From: Tritrichomonas musculus
Taxonomy: Eukaryota; Parabasalia; Tritrichomonadida; Tritrichomonadidae
Direction: 5' to 3'
NCBI GenBank assembly: GCA_039105265.1
Contig: JAPFFF010000015.1
Location: 2,728,001 to 2,792,000 of the forward strand
Length of the DNA stretch: 64,000 nucleotides
The notes below the pieces were generated by a model. That model was not told the DNA's origin, ran no database searches, and saw only the letters and a list, made by a program, of their open reading frames with translations. This document shows, piece after piece, positions 1-9,697 of this stretch (positions within the stretch are counted from its first letter, which is position 1; every line of letters begins with the position of its first letter). Made by a program: the position numbers and the translations under genes.

Positions 1-495
1 AATTAATTTGAAATAAATGAGAAACGATTGATCCTTTCATTTGGTTTATTACTTAAAGCTTGAATTATTTTCAATTTTTAAAATTCTTTATGATGTTTTT
101 AAAAAAATTATATGTAGATGCTTTGCAAAATGACAAGATTTAAAGAATATAAAGCAATTAGCATCTTAAAATTAAGGCATTTATCTGCAACTCAATAAAA
201 AAAAAATATTAAATAAAAAAATAAATCAACTTAATAGCGCCAACTTTGTTAGTCGAGAAACAACGAAATTACTCGATGATGTAGATGGCATGTGTAGGAA
301 AATTCACATTACCTTTAGAATTGTCGAAAGGAAAAATGGAATTTTACAATTGAATGGTCAAAAAAAGTGCTAACCAAAAGTTTAGTTTTCAAAATTTTTA
401 AAACTCATTCATAAAAAAAATATTCAAAATTTGAGATGTTTGCATTTGAAGAAAAGATTTTAAAATCTTTAATTGAATAATAATTTTACTCCATC
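1..495. other. AT-rich leader region with a short coding-like frame
   Basis: No complete gene is visible. Most of the stretch is A/T-rich. Positions 236-373 (+) hold an ATG-less open frame of 45 codons with a balanced amino-acid composition (it includes RKIHITFRIVER) that is richer in G and C than its flanks. It may be the tail of a decayed gene. The last 100 bases before 496 are simple A/T-rich leader. Confidence 0.4.
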
Positions 496-1389
496 ATGAG
501 CAACCGCGATAGTTTACGCACTCCTCATAAAAAACTTTTACCAATAGACGGATCAAACTATCAATACAATTTCCAATCGTTTCAAAAAAATGTTTCCTTG
601 CGCAATAGTTTTCAACCGAATTCCAATCCTTCCCCACCCCTAAGTTCTTCTTCATCATTTAAATACAATCAATTTATATCAGATACTCCTCTTAATGGCC
701 CATCAAAAAGTGAAAATGAAACTAATTCATCTTATAATAGAGAGAGACTTAATCCAACATTCTTTTCTGCAGATTATAAACATGATGATTATTTTGAACC
801 AGAGCAAAAAGCAAGCGATCCATCTCAATCAAATGAGCAAGAGCCTTTATATGAAAATATTGCTTTGCAGGCTCAGCAACTACTAGATAAGCTCAATCAT
901 AATTTTCAAACTCCTAATATTCAATCAGATAATACGCAAGAAAATAGCTCTCATTTCAATAATACTTCAGAAAAAAATAATGGAGTGTCACAATCATTAC
1001 AGCCTCCAAAACTGCAGCCCATTATACAAAACCCTGGATTCTTTCCAAATCGTTCAAACCGGAAATTCAATTCAAGTAGCTTGAATCCGCCAATAATAGC
1101 TTTCCATAATCAAAATCATTTCAATAGCAACTATCAGTTTGCATATTCAAATCAATTTAGTCAAAATCAGCCAATTCAAAATATTCCTCAAAAAAAAATT
1201 TTAAATCAAAACAAAAATTGCGATAATGAGGTTAGCCAATTTCCAAAACCTCCCCAAGCTACTTTTGTTACACCAGACTTCATAAATTATGATGGTTACG
1301 ATCCAAACATGAAGAGGCTTCGCACAGCATCTGAAATGGTTTATCCAGACAATCATATTGAATTGCTACAACCATCCTATAAAACATAA
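496..1389 (+). CDS. Low-complexity Asn/Gln/Ser/Pro-rich protein
   Basis: This is a 297-residue open frame starting at ATG. I do not recognise the family. The protein is rich in Asn, Gln, Ser, Pro and Phe throughout, has no membrane segment or signal peptide, and looks intrinsically disordered. A slightly more regular stretch near residues 110-130 (about EPLYENIALQAQQLLDKLNH) could form a short helix, and the C-terminus (about 270-297) is mixed and charged. Such compositions are common in trichomonad regulatory or scaffold proteins, but no function can be assigned. The frame is long for this AT-rich DNA and contains no long homopolymers, which supports coding. A 29-codon ATG-initiated frame just downstream (1424-1513) has a basic coding-like start and may or may not be related. 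Confidence 0.6.
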   Translation: MSNRDSLRTPHKKLLPIDGSNYQYNFQSFQKNVSLRNSFQPNSNPSPPLSSSSSFKYNQFISDTPLNGPSKSENETNSSYNRERLNPTFFSADYKHDDYFEPEQKASDPSQSNEQEPLYENIALQAQQLLDKLNHNFQTPNIQSDNTQENSSHFNNTSEKNNGVSQSLQPPKLQPIIQNPGFFPNRSNRKFNSSSLNPPIIAFHNQNHFNSNYQFAYSNQFSQNQPIQNIPQKKILNQNKNCDNEVSQFPKPPQATFVTPDFINYDGYDPNMKRLRTASEMVYPDNHIELLQPSYKT

Positions 1390-1764
1390 AAATATTTCAA
1401 AAAAAAAAAGTCTAGCAAAAATCATGTTTACCCAAAGGCGACGTGTAAATGCAGCCAAAATTGATGGAATTAATATCAACTTCGCTCAAAAAAAAAAAAA
1501 AAAAATAATTTGATATGTATATTTTGTAATCTATGTGTGTTTTCATTAATAAAATGTTTAAACGATTATATAGTTATCTTTTGGTTGATTATTAAGTTGT
1601 ATATGTCTTTTTTGATATGTTTAATGTTTTTGTCCAAAATAAATATTATATAATATTATTTTCAAGAAGGGCCTTTTGAAAGAGAAGAGAAAATAATATT
1701 CGTTCGGAGTATTTTGTGTAAAGAAAAATAAATAAAATTATCAAGAAGTTAATTTACAGATGAA
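1390..1764. other. Spacer between convergent genes
   Basis: This A/T-rich 3' region separates two convergent genes. It contains a run of 18 A at 1488-1505. A small ATG frame at 1424-1513 encodes about 29 residues beginning MFTQRRRVNAAKIDG; its basic, non-repetitive start is unusual for spacer DNA, but it ends in a poly-Lys tail made by the A run, so it is not called a gene. Confidence 0.4.
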
Positions 1765-2481
1765 TCACTGTGACTCTGACCAAAGTAAAATATTATCTCG
1801 AAGAATTTGTAAAATCATTGTTGCTTCAGAAAGAGAGTCATCGCTGTTGTCTTCAACGAGAGGGGTGCATTCGCTATAAGTATTTTGAGCAAGATTTAGA
1901 GCTTCTTCTTTATTTCCGACTATCTCTTGTAGAAAGACCGTGTAGTTGAGAATCAGCCCAAGATAGGATGGCTTACCTTTGCTTAATTCTGCTTTAGCAA
2001 TATCAAGTGCTGTCTCATAGCATTTTTTAGCTTTTTCCAAATAGGAATTTCGTACATCACCTGTTGTTGCTTCACATAAATAACGATAATAATCTGCTTC
2101 TAGCTTTTCATAAAAAATACGAGTTTCGGTATCTTGAGCAGTAGGAAGAAGCTTTGTTGTAATGATTGAAATCAATTCATTACATTTTTTTTCGAGATCA
2201 CTAACAATCTGTTCTCTTATTTTGTTTATATGATTAATCCTATTTTGGGTTGCTGTGCCTTCTTTATCTTCGCTAATAGCAGAAAGAATGCGAAGACCAT
2301 TTCTATGTACAGTAATAGCGTTTTTATAGGCAGCTGAAAGTAAATTTCGCTCTTCAGGATTTAAATCAGGATTCAAATCTACCACGCGTTTCATCAATTC
2401 AATTGTATCATCATGGAGATCTGTCTGATCAAGGATTTGGGCCATATAGAGGGCATTATCTCTGTCATTTGTTTGAGACAT
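1765..2481 (-). CDS. 14-3-3 protein
   Basis: This encodes a complete 238-residue 14-3-3 phosphoserine/threonine-binding adaptor, a cytosolic dimer that docks on phosphorylated clients. The first family signature is recognisable at residues 45-54 (RNLLSAAYKN), and the second region is recognisable in ADYYRYLCEAT (129-139). The residues that grip the phosphate in animal 14-3-3 zeta (K49, R56, R127, Y128) correspond to K53, R60, R133 and Y134, with the same K-to-R spacing of seven. Helix-7/8 residues around LILNYTVFLQEI match the ligand groove, with FLQEI in place of the usual FYYEI. The length is normal for the family, with a short acidic tail ending in SESQ. The start ATG is the only good candidate, and the leader is A/T-rich. 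The gene is tail-to-tail with the low-complexity gene upstream. Confidence 0.96.
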   Translation of the reverse strand: MSQTNDRDNALYMAQILDQTDLHDDTIELMKRVVDLNPDLNPEERNLLSAAYKNAITVHRNGLRILSAISEDKEGTATQNRINHINKIREQIVSDLEKKCNELISIITTKLLPTAQDTETRIFYEKLEADYYRYLCEATTGDVRNSYLEKAKKCYETALDIAKAELSKGKPSYLGLILNYTVFLQEIVGNKEEALNLAQNTYSECTPLVEDNSDDSLSEATMILQILRDNILLWSESQ

Positions 2482-2779
2482 TTAATTTATGTATTTATTT
2501 GGTAGTTTAGTTTTTCTATTTAACTTTCACAAACTTAGTCAAAAAGTTATAATGCTATTTTTATTTTGGTTTGGTGCTTCATCTCCTACATAATAGGAAT
2601 GTTGATGATAAAATTTTAAAATTCTTATGAAAGAATAAAGTTTTTTCTGGTATCCCAGTAATCAAGTATAACATTCTGAAGAAAAATATGGATATCCGAT
2701 TGGTTTTACAATTAATCTTTTATATAAAATTTATTATTTGCTAAAAAAAAAAAAAAAAACTAATCGATTCATATTCATT

Positions 2780-3415
2780 TCATTTGCAACATCCACCTTT
2801 CTTACCATTCTTCTCATCTTTATCAACAGATACAACAACAGCATCATGGTCATCTTTCTTCTTTGAACCATCGCCTTTCTTCGATTTTTCCTTTTCTTTT
2901 TCTTGCATTGTTAAGTATAATGCTTTTGCAACTGTATCAAAGAGTGTTTCAACGTTTGTTCCGTCTTTTGCTGATGTTTTGATCATTTCAATATTATGTT
3001 CTGCAGCCCACTGATAAACGACGTTGAAATCAACCTCTGATTTCAGATCGCTTTTATTAGCAGCAAGAATAATTTTCAAATTTTGTACATGTTGATTAAG
3101 ATAATCATACCAATTTTTAACGTGTTCAAATGATTCGTTTTTAGATTGGTCAAATACGATAACAGCTGCCTGAGATCCTTTTGCGTAGATTGGTACGAGG
3201 TTTCTGAAGTTATCCTGTCCAGCTGTATCCCATACATTCATTACGAGAGGAGTATTGTTATATGTTGTATCTACTCGAGTTGTTGTTGCGCCAAGTGTTG
3301 AAGTTGTTGCTTCGTCTAAGTGAAGAAATTTGTGAATGATTGATGTCTTTCCGACGGTTGAGTCGCCAACGAAAACGACTTTGAATGATGGAGTATCTTC
3401 ATTTGTTCCTGACAT
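2780..3415 (-). CDS. Rab-like small GTPase
   Basis: This is a 211-residue Ras-superfamily GTPase of Rab type, expected to switch between GDP and GTP forms on vesicle membranes. All G motifs are present: the P-loop GDSTVGKT at residues 17-24, switch II WDTAGQ at 62-67, the guanine-specificity NKSD at 120-123 and TSAK at 147-150. The C-terminal tail (about 172-211) is a Lys/Asp-rich low-complexity linker ending GGCCK, so two adjacent cysteines sit one residue from the end, as expected for geranylgeranylation. The switch I region has the variant LGATTTR around residue 41-47, where many Rabs have IGVDF, so subfamily assignment is uncertain. The ATG is preceded by a short leader. The linker contains several KKK/KKD runs that are absent from typical Rabs. 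Confidence 0.94.
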   Translation of the reverse strand: MSGTNEDTPSFKVVFVGDSTVGKTSIIHKFLHLDEATTSTLGATTTRVDTTYNNTPLVMNVWDTAGQDNFRNLVPIYAKGSQAAVIVFDQSKNESFEHVKNWYDYLNQHVQNLKIILAANKSDLKSEVDFNVVYQWAAEHNIEMIKTSAKDGTNVETLFDTVAKALYLTMQEKEKEKSKKGDGSKKKDDHDAVVVSVDKDEKNGKKGGCCK

Positions 3416-5067
3416 TTATGTAAAATTAAGTAATTTTAATTATTTTTTTTAAATGATCTGGGTTGTCACTTTTCTGAATTTTCAATTAATTATTGTATTG
3501 AATTTGAGATATTATTTATATTCTTATCGTTAAGTTTTCCGTAAGAGGTATAAGAACTTAATTTTGAAATTCATCAAGATTGATATTAAATATTTAAAAA
3601 AACGAATTAACATTTACTACCATAATAAGTTACTTTAATTAATTTTAAGATATAAAAAGTAATTTTTTATTATTTATGAAGTTATATTAAAAATAAAATA
3701 TGATTTTATTTATGTATTCAATAATTACTATCATCTATAATTTTTAAATTGGCATAGAATTTGGCCATCACGATTAATTATTTTTTCAATGTATTCCTTT
3801 GTTTTCACAGATATCGAAAGATAAAAAAGCATTTAAAATAAATAAATCATACATTAAATAGTATTTTTTATAATAATAATAATAATTGCTAGGTACAAAA
3901 AAAAAATGTTTTTCGACCACAATGATTTTAAATATTTAAACATGTTCAATTTTCACAATTTTTGAGTAAATTAAATAAGATAAAAATTTTTCTTTGTGAA
4001 AAAATGACGATAAATAAAATATTTTGTATGAAACCGATCAAGAACTTGTTAGTTTCTTCTGATTTATTTAATTATATAGTAATTATATTATTAACAATTA
4101 ATATAATAGTTATATTTATAAAATATATTAAAATAATTTAGAATTATCTAAAGTTATTGATTCATGAAAAATTTGAATTAATATATTTTTTCTTCATAAA
4201 ATGGAAATCAAAAAAATTCTTAAAAATACAAGCAAAATGAAACTGAAAAAAAGCTTAATTTGTCTTTTTTGCATTTTTATTATAGTGTCTTTAATATACG
4301 TAATAAATTTTTAGATTCACTTTAAAGTGAAATATGGACTATTTTGATAAACGTTTTTTAAATTGTTAAATTTTAGAAAATAAAATTAATGTTAAGTTTA
4401 AAATGATTTTTTTTCATGAAATTTTTGAATTTCATCTTAGTTTATCTCAAAATGTCTCTAAATATTTTATAATAATTCGAAACTTTTTGATAGGATAAGA
4501 ATAAATAACATCAGAAAAAATAAAAAAAATCTTTTTTTTTTTTTCAACCATTAAAGGTTGCCAATGTTTGGAAGAACATCTCAAAGACAGAAAATATTTA
4601 ATTAAATAATCCAAATTAATTTAAAAAAAGAAAGAATTATCATGATCAGATCTATAAATTAAGAATTTGTTTATTCGTATTTAAACCATGATACCAATTA
4701 TAATTGGTAGTATTATTGTATTAGTAAACTTTTATTTTTATTAAAAAAAAAAAAAAACAGAAATGAAATACAAGTTTTAAAGCATATTCATGAGAAAAAA
4801 AAAAAAAGAAAATTAAGATTTGGTTGACTTTCAATGAATGAATAGCTAATAATCAAAATAAAATATATGATGAAGAATATCTGTCACTTTGACAGTGTCA
4901 ATAAAAGCCATTGATAGAAATAGTTTTCATTTCAATAAATTGAGGAAGATGTTTATTTGAAAAACATCGAAGTATTATTATTATTTAAACCTTTAAAAAT
5001 TGTCAGTATTCTTATTAGGAAATAAAAAATTTTATTACAAACAAAAAAAAAAATTATATTCATTATA
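3416..5067. other. Long AT-rich spacer without recognised gene
   Basis: About 1.65 kb between two divergently oriented or tandem minus-strand genes is strongly A/T-rich, with many homopolymer runs (for example near 4529-4543 and 4742-4756). I found no coding-like frame, tRNA or terminal-repeat element. A short palindromic stretch (TGTCACTTTGACAGTGTCA, about 4881-4899) is the only local structure noted. Confidence 0.5.
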
Positions 5068-6990
5068 TTAAGCTTGGTAGTCAAACTTAGCTTCATGGCA
5101 TATAAAAAGTGAAAAGTCAGTTGATACATCAAAGAATGCATTTTTTTCAATAGAAACCTGCAAAGCATTTGGAAAAGATGCAAGGCAAAGTTGGACAGAT
5201 TGGTCAAAACTTGATTGGCCAACAATTAGATGAGATCCGAGGAACTCTATTGAAAGGAGTTCCAAGCAGAGAGAAAATGCAAAATAATCGATTTTTCTTA
5301 CTTTTTGAGGGAATATTAAATTTTTAATCAATGAATCAGAAAAAGCATATTTTTCGATAATTTCAAGATTGGAATTATCGTCAAATTTCACAGATTCAAG
5401 ATTTTTGCATCCGAAAAAGGCTCTTTCTCCAATATTTCTGACTTTGGAAGGGATAAAAATGCACAATATGGATGAGTTAGAAAACGCATTCATGCCAATT
5501 GACGTAAGTTCTGAATTTTCTGGAAAATAAATAATATTCAGATTTTTACAATTAAAGAAAGCACGCTCACCAATGTTTTCCACTTTCGGAGGAATCGAAA
5601 TGTGCGAAATAGAAGTGAAGGAAAATGCTTCTTTATCAATTGAAACGAGCTCTGAATTCTCAGAAAATTCAATTGATTCAAAATCTTCACACCATGAAAA
5701 AGAAGCCTCGCCAATGTTTTTAACAAAGGAAGGAATGAAGATGCTTTCTAAAGAAGACTCAAAAAAGGCTTCTTTATCAATATTCAGCAATTGTGAATTT
5801 TCATTCAAAATGATAGATTTGAGATGTTTACAACCGAAGAAGGCTCGTTCTCCAATTTTTTTGACACTTAAAGGAATTATAACATTTTCAATTGAAGAGT
5901 TAGAAAATCCGTTTTTATCAATTAAATTGAGTTGTGAATTTGTAGAAAATTTTACGGTTTTCAGTTTCTCACACCAACTGAAAGCAAGTTCACCTATTTC
6001 TGTAACACTAGATGGAATCCAAATGATTTCAATTGAAGAATAAGAAAATATATTTTTATCAATCAGATGAAGTTGTGAATCTGTTGGAAATTCAACTGAT
6101 TTGAGACTTTGGCAGCCATAAAATGCAAACTCACCAATTTTTTGAACTTTTGAGGGTATCGAAACAATTTGAATCATTGATCCTGAAAATGAATATTGAT
6201 CAATTGATTGTAAATTTGAATTTTCATCAAATTCAACTGAACGAAGAAACTTACAGCCGAAAAAACAATGGCTGCCAATTTGTGTGACAGTTGATGGAAT
6301 TTGAATGGTTTTAATAGATGTGTTTGAAAAAGCATAATCATCAATTTTGATTAGTTGTGAATATGTAGAAAATTTAATTGTACGAAGATTTTCACATCCT
6401 GAAAAAGAATTCGATCCAATTTGTGTGATTTTTGAGGGGATCCACATGAATTCAATAGCTGAGTTAAAAAATGTGTCTTTATCAATTGAAGTGAGTTGTG
6501 AATCTATTGGAAATTCGAATGTTTTTAAATTTGTACAACCTGAAAATGCAAGTTCTGATATTGAAGTAACACTTGATGGAATAGAAATGCTTTCTATTAA
6601 TGAATATGAAAATGCATTTGATTCAATTGATATTAATTTTGAATTTGTTTTAAACTCGACAGTTTTAAGATGTTCACACCATGAGAATGCGCGTTCTCCT
6701 ATGTTTTTTATACTCGAAGGAATTGTGATTTTCATTAAAGATGAGTTGAAAAATGCTTCTTTATCGATAAAAAAAAGTTCTGAATCTTCTGAAAATATAA
6801 CTGACTTGATTTTATAATTTCTTTTAAATGATCCTTCACTAATGCTTGTAATAACGTATTCTTGATCATTATGTTTGAGTAACCGGGGGATGAAAAGAGA
6901 TCCTTGGGCGTTTGGTGATGAAATAATTTGTGCGGTATAATCTGTGCCATTGATTTTGAATGATATTTTATTTTCATCAGTAATTTGCAT
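5068..6990 (-). CDS. BspA-like leucine-rich repeat (LRR_5) protein
   Basis: This 640-residue protein is built almost entirely of LRR_5/BspA-type repeats (treponemal/Bacteroides-like repeats massively expanded in trichomonads and often surface-exposed and adhesive). After a divergent N-terminal cap (about 1-45), units of about 23 residues alternate between a form like IPSSVTSISELAFSGC and a form like LKTVEFKTNSKLISIESNAF, giving a higher-order period of about 47-48 residues and roughly 24 units in total. The repeat ends near residue 600 and the tail is short. I see neither a signal peptide nor a C-terminal membrane segment, so export is unproven; many trichomonad members share this lack. DNA of neighbouring units is similar, indicating growth by unequal exchange. 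Unlike the two other BspA-type loci in this window it has no DUF3447 or ankyrin part. Confidence 0.93.
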   Translation of the reverse strand: MQITDENKISFKINGTDYTAQIISSPNAQGSLFIPRLLKHNDQEYVITSISEGSFKRNYKIKSVIFSEDSELFFIDKEAFFNSSLMKITIPSSIKNIGERAFSWCEHLKTVEFKTNSKLISIESNAFSYSLIESISIPSSVTSISELAFSGCTNLKTFEFPIDSQLTSIDKDTFFNSAIEFMWIPSKITQIGSNSFSGCENLRTIKFSTYSQLIKIDDYAFSNTSIKTIQIPSTVTQIGSHCFFGCKFLRSVEFDENSNLQSIDQYSFSGSMIQIVSIPSKVQKIGEFAFYGCQSLKSVEFPTDSQLHLIDKNIFSYSSIEIIWIPSSVTEIGELAFSWCEKLKTVKFSTNSQLNLIDKNGFSNSSIENVIIPLSVKKIGERAFFGCKHLKSIILNENSQLLNIDKEAFFESSLESIFIPSFVKNIGEASFSWCEDFESIEFSENSELVSIDKEAFSFTSISHISIPPKVENIGERAFFNCKNLNIIYFPENSELTSIGMNAFSNSSILCIFIPSKVRNIGERAFFGCKNLESVKFDDNSNLEIIEKYAFSDSLIKNLIFPQKVRKIDYFAFSLCLELLSIEFLGSHLIVGQSSFDQSVQLCLASFPNALQVSIEKNAFFDVSTDFSLFICHEAKFDYQA

Positions 6991-7582
6991 TTTAAACTTT
7001 TTTATCTTAATTTTTTTTTATCAAAATTAAATTGATTATTTAATACTTTAAGAAAATATTCAGAAGAAGTTTGATAAAATAAAATTAAATCAATGATAAC
7101 TTCTTATATTTATATTATTTTTATTTATTTTAATGTTTATAATATTATCTATAAGTCAACCATTATAAATTGTATAAAATTTTTAAATACTATTATAATT
7201 ATTTTATGAATTAGGCCAATATAAACAAAATCATCAATTATTATAAATTTCTAACAAAATTTCTCAAAATTTTGTTTATCAAAATAAAAAAAAAAGGAAA
7301 TATCAAATATCTCGTAGAAAAATAAAATATGGAGCAAAAAACATCATCCTAAAAAGATATTTTTTTCAAATTTCTCAAATTTTGAAAAAAATCTCAAATT
7401 ATTAAAATTTATCAATTCTTTGATCATTTTTTTGTTAATTCATATTTTTTTAACATAATTATTTTAATTAATTTATATGTATAATTTATACTGTTGTTAA
7501 ATTTTACAACCAATATTTTTTACTGAGGAAATGATTTTTATAAGATTTTTATTTTTTTCAGAGGGAAACAAATTCATAGCAT
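6991..7582. other. Divergent promoter region, AT-rich
   Basis: This is a shared upstream region of a minus-strand BspA-like gene and a plus-strand kinase gene, almost pure A/T with repeated CTCAAATTTTGA-type stretches (about 7260-7400). No RNA gene or coding frame is visible. Promoters for both genes must lie here; no clear initiator is recognisable. Confidence 0.4.
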
Positions 7583-8959
7583 ATGAATCAAGATCAAAGC
7601 GAAACACAAGATAAAAATCCAAACCAATGTCCAAGTGTAGCCGAACAAGGTACATCCGATGATAATAATCCTATTCACGATAACACCAACGACTATTTAA
7701 ATTCATATTCAATTCCAAATGAATTTGGCAATTATATAAAACTTCATAAAATTGGCGACGGCTCTAGTTGTATTGTTATTGCAGCGCAACATAAAAAAAC
7801 TGGAATGGTTTATGCTTGCAAATGTGTTTCAAGAAAGCTTCTTGTTGAAGCAGGTTTATTTTTACGTTTTGAACAAGAAGTTCGTATACTTCAAACAATG
7901 CACCATCCAAACATTATTGAGGTTCACGATATTGTATTTGGAGAAGAATACATATTTCTTATTATGGAATATTGCACTCATGGGGAACTTTTTAATTATA
8001 TCATTGAAAAAGGAAGATTGCTCGAAGATGAAGCTCATGCTCTTTTTACTCAACTCATAAATGCCATCAGTTATATCCATTCAAAAGGAATTGCTCACCG
8101 AGACTTAAAGCCTGAAAACATTTTACTAGACTCAAATATGAATATCAAGCTCACAGATTTTGGCTTGTGTCATACATCAGCAGGACAAGTCTTATTAAAA
8201 ACGCCTTGTGGATCGCCTTTTTATGCGCCTCCAGAAGTTATCAAAGGTGAACAATACGATGGTTTTAAGGGCGACGTTTGGTCACTTGGTGTAGTTCTCT
8301 ATACAATGACAACGGGTGCATTACCGTGGACTAATCTTCAAGCTCCAAAATTATTTATTCAAATATCAACAGGTGATTATGTAATCCCAAAAAATATTTC
8401 CTGTATCCTAGCCAACCTCATTAGGTCAATGATGACTGTTGATCCTGCAGAGCGAATCAGTGTTGAACATATTCTCGAGCATCCTTGGATTTCACCTCCT
8501 AACCAAGTTGGGCAAGGAGATAAATCTTTTCATACTGCTTCAAACGCATCAAATATTCATGGGCAAGATATATATCATCCATACTTTGTAACGCAGTCAA
8601 ATAAAAATGAAATATTTAGCCATAAAGAAAACAGTCATAATGCAAATTGTTTACGTGAGAGAATTCTATTGGGTTCTCAAGATGGTAAATTATTAAGTCG
8701 ATCTTCTGATAATGCAATTAATGAGATGTTCAATAATTCAATGGCAAGCAATGGTGCTCAAAATGGTGCATATAAAAATGTGGTAAAAAGGCCACTGATA
8801 ATTAGACCTAACATGCAGCTTCCTAATTCAAACCGTCCATCAATACCAGCTTATTCAAAAAGTAAAATGAAGAAATTTCCAACATTGGCCACAGAAGAAC
8901 TTAAGCAACTAGTCAGAAAAGTCCCAATGGCAAATAGAAAGATAAAGCAAGCATTTTAA
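7583..8959 (+). CDS. CAMK/SNF1-like serine/threonine protein kinase
   Basis: This is a 458-residue kinase with the catalytic domain at about residues 50-302, preceded by a polar N-terminal tail and followed by a Ser/Asn-rich tail of about 155 residues. Visible motifs are the glycine loop (IGDGSSCIV, from 57), the ATP-anchoring lysine in YACKCV (K80), HRDLKPEN starting at 171, DFG at about 192, and a GSPFYAPPEV activation-segment end in which the usual APE is PPE. The DVWSLGVVLYTM and HPWI motifs place it in the CAMK-like/SNF1-MARK group. All catalytic residues are present, so it should be active. No UBA or KA1 domain is evident in the tail. The start is the first ATG after an A/T-rich leader. 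Substrates cannot be told from sequence. Confidence 0.93.
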   Translation: MNQDQSETQDKNPNQCPSVAEQGTSDDNNPIHDNTNDYLNSYSIPNEFGNYIKLHKIGDGSSCIVIAAQHKKTGMVYACKCVSRKLLVEAGLFLRFEQEVRILQTMHHPNIIEVHDIVFGEEYIFLIMEYCTHGELFNYIIEKGRLLEDEAHALFTQLINAISYIHSKGIAHRDLKPENILLDSNMNIKLTDFGLCHTSAGQVLLKTPCGSPFYAPPEVIKGEQYDGFKGDVWSLGVVLYTMTTGALPWTNLQAPKLFIQISTGDYVIPKNISCILANLIRSMMTVDPAERISVEHILEHPWISPPNQVGQGDKSFHTASNASNIHGQDIYHPYFVTQSNKNEIFSHKENSHNANCLRERILLGSQDGKLLSRSSDNAINEMFNNSMASNGAQNGAYKNVVKRPLIIRPNMQLPNSNRPSIPAYSKSKMKKFPTLATEELKQLVRKVPMANRKIKQAF

Positions 8960-9697
8960 TTTATTTTGTAACATAAATTTTTGTATGTATATAAAAAATC
9001 ATTTCATATGTTTCTTTTTATTTTATATATAATATAAAATATAAAATATAAAAGCGTATCATCATATGCAAAAAAGGCATTATAGTTGTTGTTGTAAATG
9101 ATGATTGGAAATTACAAAAAAAAAAAAAACAAAGCAAAGCAAATTTACGAATTCATTGTCTTCAATCAAATTATTTTGATTTTTGTCAATGCTAAATTGA
9201 GCTTATCATTAACATCCTTGAGTTTATTATGATTTTATGCTTTTATTAAATGCAAAATGAATTGACTAAATTACGATAATATTTTGAGATGTTTCACAAA
9301 AAATAACTTTTTGTTTAATATCTGACAGTTTGGTCCTGAAAAACTTAAACGGAAATTATATTGCAGAAGAAATTTTTAGACTGGCTGAAATTTAGTTAAA
9401 CATAAAAATATTCAATTTATTAATTAATTCATCTATTATTATTATAAAAAATTGAAACAATAATGATATATTTGTATTTTTAAAAATTCATAATTATTCC
9501 AAATAACGTCATTTCAATTATTTTTTATTAGCGCAATACTCTAAAAAGCAATTTAAAAAAAATTAAATAAATAAAAGCAGAGCATTATTTTACAAAAGTC
9601 CGATATTCAATATATTCAGTTCAGAATTCAATGAGGTTTTATAAAGAATTGTTTGTATTTTCAAAAAATTGAAAATATATCCAAAAGAAAAAAAATA
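8960..9697. other. AT-rich spacer
   Basis: About 740 bases between two plus-strand genes. It contains a short ATATAAAATATAAAATATAAAA stretch near 9030-9052 and an A run at 9115-9129. I see no gene, RNA or mobile-element end. Confidence 0.4.

Noticed and set aside
5573-6043. Long plus-strand frames (also 6347-6817) opposite the BspA-like gene
   Set aside because: They are antisense echoes of the repeat; their residues follow the repeat period and have no ATG context.
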